From the NCBI RefSeq assembly GCF_009688965.1, contig NZ_AP021875.1, forward strand, positions 4,402,001-4,466,000: a stretch of 64,000 nucleotides of DNA, in the 5' to 3' direction. Of the stretch, positions 61,634-64,000 are shown piece by piece; the first letter of the stretch is position 1, and each line of letters opens with the position of its first letter. The position numbers were made by a program, and so were the translations under genes. A model generated the notes under the pieces. It worked only from the letters and a program-made list of their open reading frames with translations. It was not told where the DNA came from and searched no databases. Source of the stretch: Desulfosarcina widdelii. GTDB lineage: Bacteria > Desulfobacterota > Desulfobacteria > Desulfobacterales > Desulfosarcinaceae.

Positions 61634-63076
61634 TTGAAAACGCTTTTGAAACAGGCTCCATTCAACCAGCAGTCCAACGCCACCCCGGGCATCGTGGTTG
61701 CCGCCCTTCGCGGAGGATCGGGAAAAACCATTTTCTCCGTCGGCATCATCGCTGCGCTGAAGAGCCTGGGCAAAACGGTTGCACCATTTAAAAAAGGGCC
61801 GGATTATATTGACGCCGGCTGGCTGGCACTGGCAGCCGGCCGGCCCTGCTACAACCTGGATTCTTTCCTCATCGACCGGGAAATCCTTCTCGGCTCCTAC
61901 CATACCCACACCCGCGACGCCGACTTTACCCTCATCGAGGGCAACCGCGGCCTATACGACTGTATCGACACGAAAGGGGAAACCAGCACAGCCGAGCTGG
62001 CCAAGCTCTTGGGTCTTCCGGTGATTTTGTGCATTGATGGCACCAAAACCACCCGCACCATGGCAGCGGTGGTAGGGGGCATCGCCGCCTTCGATCCCGA
62101 CGTACGCATCGGCGGGGTGGTCTTGAACCGGGTGGCCGGAAAGCGCCATCAATCCATTCTGACTCGGAGCATCGAGGAATACACAGGCATCCCGGTTCTG
62201 GGTGCGGTTCCCAAACTGAAAAAGCAGCGCTTTCCCGAACGTCACATGGGGCTGGTGCCCACGCCGGAACATAGCTGGGCCGCCCCGGCCATCGATGCCA
62301 TTCGGGAGGTTGCCGAAAACCATTTGGATATCGACCGCATCCAGCGACTGGCAGCAATGGCCGAACCGGTCGATCGCGTTAGACTGAATGTTTCAACAAC
62401 CTCCTCAACGGCAACAAAAAATGAAGTGCCCGTCATCGGCATCGTCAGGGACTCGGCCTTCCAGTTCTACTATCCGGAAAACCTGGAGGCGCTGGAGAGT
62501 GCCGGCGCCCATTTGGTATTTCTGAGTCCGCTGAAGGACAAGTCCCTTCCCTCGGTGGATGCCCTGTACATCGGCGGCGGTTTTCCGGAAACCCACGGCC
62601 GCGAACTGGAGGCCAACGCGACCTTTAGAAGGGAACTCAAGGCCTTGGCCGAGGGCGGCCTGCCTGTTTATGCCGAATGCGGGGGGCTGATGTATCTGGG
62701 CGAGGGTTTGATTCTTGAGGACGGCACCTATGAAATGGCCGGCGTCCTTCCTGTGGTGTTCGGCTTTTCCAAACGCCCCCAGGGTCATGGCTACACCATT
62801 GTTCGAGTGGAAGGTGAAAACCCCTATTTCGAGAAAGGTGCGACCTTGCTGGGCCATGAATTTCACTATTCCAGCGTAAAGGAGTGGAAAGGCTCGCCTC
62901 AGAATTTGGCCTTTTCCATGCAGCGCGGCAGTGGCTTTATTGATGGCCGGGACGGCGTCTGCATCAACAACGTTCTGGCCACCTATACCCACATCCATGC
63001 GTTGGGCACACCCGTTTGGGCCAAGGCGCTGGTCGACCAGGCTCGCGCCTATCGACTGCGCTGCTCCCAGCATTAA
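61634..63076 (+). CDS. dsrN: DsrN, cobyrinate-a,c-diamide-synthase-like sirohaem amidase
   Basis: A TTG start gives 480 residues. The ATP-binding loop is RGGSGKT near residue 26. The N-terminal domain has the DYIDAGW segment, and the glutamine amidotransferase domain has the catalytic Cys in YAECGGLMYLGEG near residue 345 and His in the LGHEFHYS region. Related enzymes amidate cobyrinate; linked to dsr, the family is called DsrN and is thought to make the sirohaem amide used by DsrAB. It follows dsrD by 44 bases. A terminator hairpin follows. Confidence 0.88.
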   Translation: MKTLLKQAPFNQQSNATPGIVVAALRGGSGKTIFSVGIIAALKSLGKTVAPFKKGPDYIDAGWLALAAGRPCYNLDSFLIDREILLGSYHTHTRDADFTLIEGNRGLYDCIDTKGETSTAELAKLLGLPVILCIDGTKTTRTMAAVVGGIAAFDPDVRIGGVVLNRVAGKRHQSILTRSIEEYTGIPVLGAVPKLKKQRFPERHMGLVPTPEHSWAAPAIDAIREVAENHLDIDRIQRLAAMAEPVDRVRLNVSTTSSTATKNEVPVIGIVRDSAFQFYYPENLEALESAGAHLVFLSPLKDKSLPSVDALYIGGGFPETHGRELEANATFRRELKALAEGGLPVYAECGGLMYLGEGLILEDGTYEMAGVLPVVFGFSKRPQGHGYTIVRVEGENPYFEKGATLLGHEFHYSSVKEWKGSPQNLAFSMQRGSGFIDGRDGVCINNVLATYTHIHALGTPVWAKALVDQARAYRLRCSQH

Positions 63077-63180
63077 CGCCCCCCTTTAACAAAACGGCTT
63101 TTTACAGCGTGCTTCTTGTTTGTCAGTCAAGATGCCAATTGCAGGCAAGAAGAACGATGGATGAGGGAAGATGGATGAAA

Positions 63181-63220
63181 AAACGGGGTCTCCGCCGCCA
63201 GTGGCGGTAGGACCCCGTTT
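63181..63220. terminator. bidirectional terminator between dsrN and the cytochrome gene
   Basis: AAACGGGGTC and GACCCCGTTT form a ten-base-pair stem around a loop that contains a second small hairpin, CGCC/GGCG. T-runs at both ends allow use on either strand. Confidence 0.75.
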
Positions 63221-63247
63221 CGTATTGGGACTATAGAAAAGTCGGAA

Positions 63248-63727
63248 CTACTTTTTCTTTTTCGGATGACACTTGGTGCATGCCTGCGGCGCGGCCTTGG
63301 TCTTGTTCTTCTTGTTGTAATCCTTATGGCAGCTAATGCAATTTTCGTGAAGGGCCTCGGCGTGGTACTCCAGCTCCTTCGCCTTTATCTCTTTTTTCGA
63401 AGCCTTATTCGCTTTCAAATCCTTTTTGACCGAACCAGGCATCTTTCCGGGCGTCTTGTGACACTCAATGCAGTTTTTCACATCGTCGCCCATCTTCAAG
63501 TCATTGAGCGGTTTGCCCTTGTCGTCGTGGTGACATTCGCCGCAGCCGACCTTGTACTCCTCGTTGTGTTTCTTGTGGCTGAAGGTCACAATGCCTTTTT
63601 CATGTTCCTTGTAGGCCTTGTTCTCCATCTTGATCACGTCGTCCACCGCCGTGGCGGCGTAGATCGGCCCGGCGGCGAACATCAGCGCCACACATACCGC
63701 TGCCAGAATAATTGTACGTTTACCCAT
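63248..63727 (-). CDS. periplasmic tetrahaem cytochrome c3 (class III)
   Basis: The ATG at 63727 gives 159 residues; a GTG three codons upstream is possible. The signal peptide is at ~1-24, ending IYAA. Four CXXCH haem motifs are present: CGECH, CIECH, CISCH and CTKCH. Extra histidines, including FSHKKH before the first motif, could supply the distal ligands. Its lysine-rich surface is typical of type I c3. It accepts electrons from periplasmic hydrogenases or formate dehydrogenase. It is longer than mature c3 (about 110) because of a Lys-rich central spacer. Confidence 0.9.
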   Translation of the reverse strand: MGKRTIILAAVCVALMFAAGPIYAATAVDDVIKMENKAYKEHEKGIVTFSHKKHNEEYKVGCGECHHDDKGKPLNDLKMGDDVKNCIECHKTPGKMPGSVKKDLKANKASKKEIKAKELEYHAEALHENCISCHKDYNKKNKTKAAPQACTKCHPKKKK

Positions 63728-63782
63728 AACCTCCACTCTCCTTATTTAAATTGGTTAACGCCCCAAATCACTCCGCATAATT

Positions 63783-63811
63783 TTTCTATCAATCCTGATG
63801 GTCTGTGTCAA
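63783..63811 (-). promoter_or_regulatory. sigma-70-like promoter of the cytochrome c3 gene
   Basis: On the minus strand TTGACA (63811-63806) and TAGAAA (63788-63783) are separated by exactly 17 bases. The start point would be near 63776, about 50 bases upstream of the ATG. AAGGAG lies in the leader. The site nearly touches the stop of the upstream YcaO-like gene. Confidence 0.55.
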
Positions 63812-63817
63812 TGGGAA

Positions 63818-64000
63818 TCATGAACCATTTTTATTATATATTTTTAGATAGTTATTAAACAACCGCGAATTGATGCGGCTGGTCCGGTCGAAGTCGGCCA
63901 TCATCTCGAACCCCGGTATCAGGGCGCGGGTCACCGGTATTTCCAAGTCCTTACGGGTCATGTCCACATAGATGGGGAAAACGTCGTTGGCCATCAGGGT
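63818..64000 (-). CDS. YcaO-like family protein, C-terminal fragment (cut by window edge)
   Basis: Only the last 60 residues are visible, ending at the TGA at 63818-63820. They include VFPIYVDMTRKDLEIPVTRA followed by LIPGFEMM and then SRINSRLFNNYLK. That matches the end of YcaO-domain proteins, where a beta strand leads to the conserved PV-R-x-x-x-PG segment. YcaO enzymes use ATP to activate backbone amides, making azolines, thioamides or related groups. The rest of the gene and its partners lie beyond 64000, so substrate and role cannot be judged. Confidence 0.65.
   Translation of the reverse strand, partial: TLMANDVFPIYVDMTRKDLEIPVTRALIPGFEMMADFDRTSRINSRLFNNYLKIYNKNGS

Overview
The window looks like a chromosomal piece of a sulfate-reducing member of the Desulfobacterota, most likely Desulfosarcina-like or another Desulfobacteraceae relative. 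The direct evidence is a dsrA-dsrB-dsrD-dsrN cluster for dissimilatory sulfite reduction, a periplasmic tetrahaem cytochrome c3, and a GC-rich coding style. The family-level placement is inference. No rRNA, tRNA, CRISPR array, prophage or intact insertion sequence was seen. Every long open frame was assigned to a gene or set aside as a shadow of one.

Layout. Bases 1-5427 (minus strand) hold a compact cluster: a KamA-type aminomutase, two ATP-grasp ligases, and a GNAT / acetylpolyamine-amidohydrolase / GNAT fusion that runs off the left edge. It looks like an uncharacterised pathway acting on a lysine- or polyamine-like amine. Bases 6253-9563 encode the phosphate importer PstSCAB. Bases 9715-13767 encode a class III cyclase, a polysaccharide-deacetylase-like protein without metal ligands, and a TPR lipoprotein. 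Bases 13872-23608 are mainly housekeeping: an rRNA methyltransferase, a small Cys-rich protein, ribosomal protein S1, thioredoxin reductase, a PagL-like protein, an AI-2E family permease, a DUF362 ferredoxin protein and an aminotransferase. Bases 23666-34879 are an envelope and division block: a DUF748 protein, a CysZ-like protein, YibQ, a CtpA-type protease, an EnvC-like LytM protein, FtsX, FtsE and a TolC-family protein. Bases 34879-40768 contain pyrE with a probable leader attenuator, queD, dnaJ, menG, and a TetR / acetoacetate-decarboxylase-like / SDR operon with a clear operator.

Bases 42115-53919 form a glycerol regulon: glpA-glpB-glpK on one strand, a GlpR-type repressor, and on the other strand the six-gene ABC importer glpSTPQUV known from rhizobia. 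Matching palindromes precede both arms. The two ATPases carry complementary defects that predict one working and one degenerate ATP site. GlpC is absent.

Bases 56567-63076 carry a TPR protein, an unrecognised 385-residue protein with faint kinase-like spacing, then dsrA, dsrB, dsrD and dsrN. A strong sigma-70-like promoter and a structured leader precede dsrA. A cytochrome c3 gene and the end of a YcaO-like gene close the window.

Two kinds of dispersed non-coding repeat were found: one inverted-repeat element after pyrE, and two copies of another element at 36.3 kb and 55.1 kb in opposite orientations. Together the genes describe an anaerobe that respires sulfate, can probably import and oxidise glycerol, and has an extra amine-modification pathway that deserves experimental attention.
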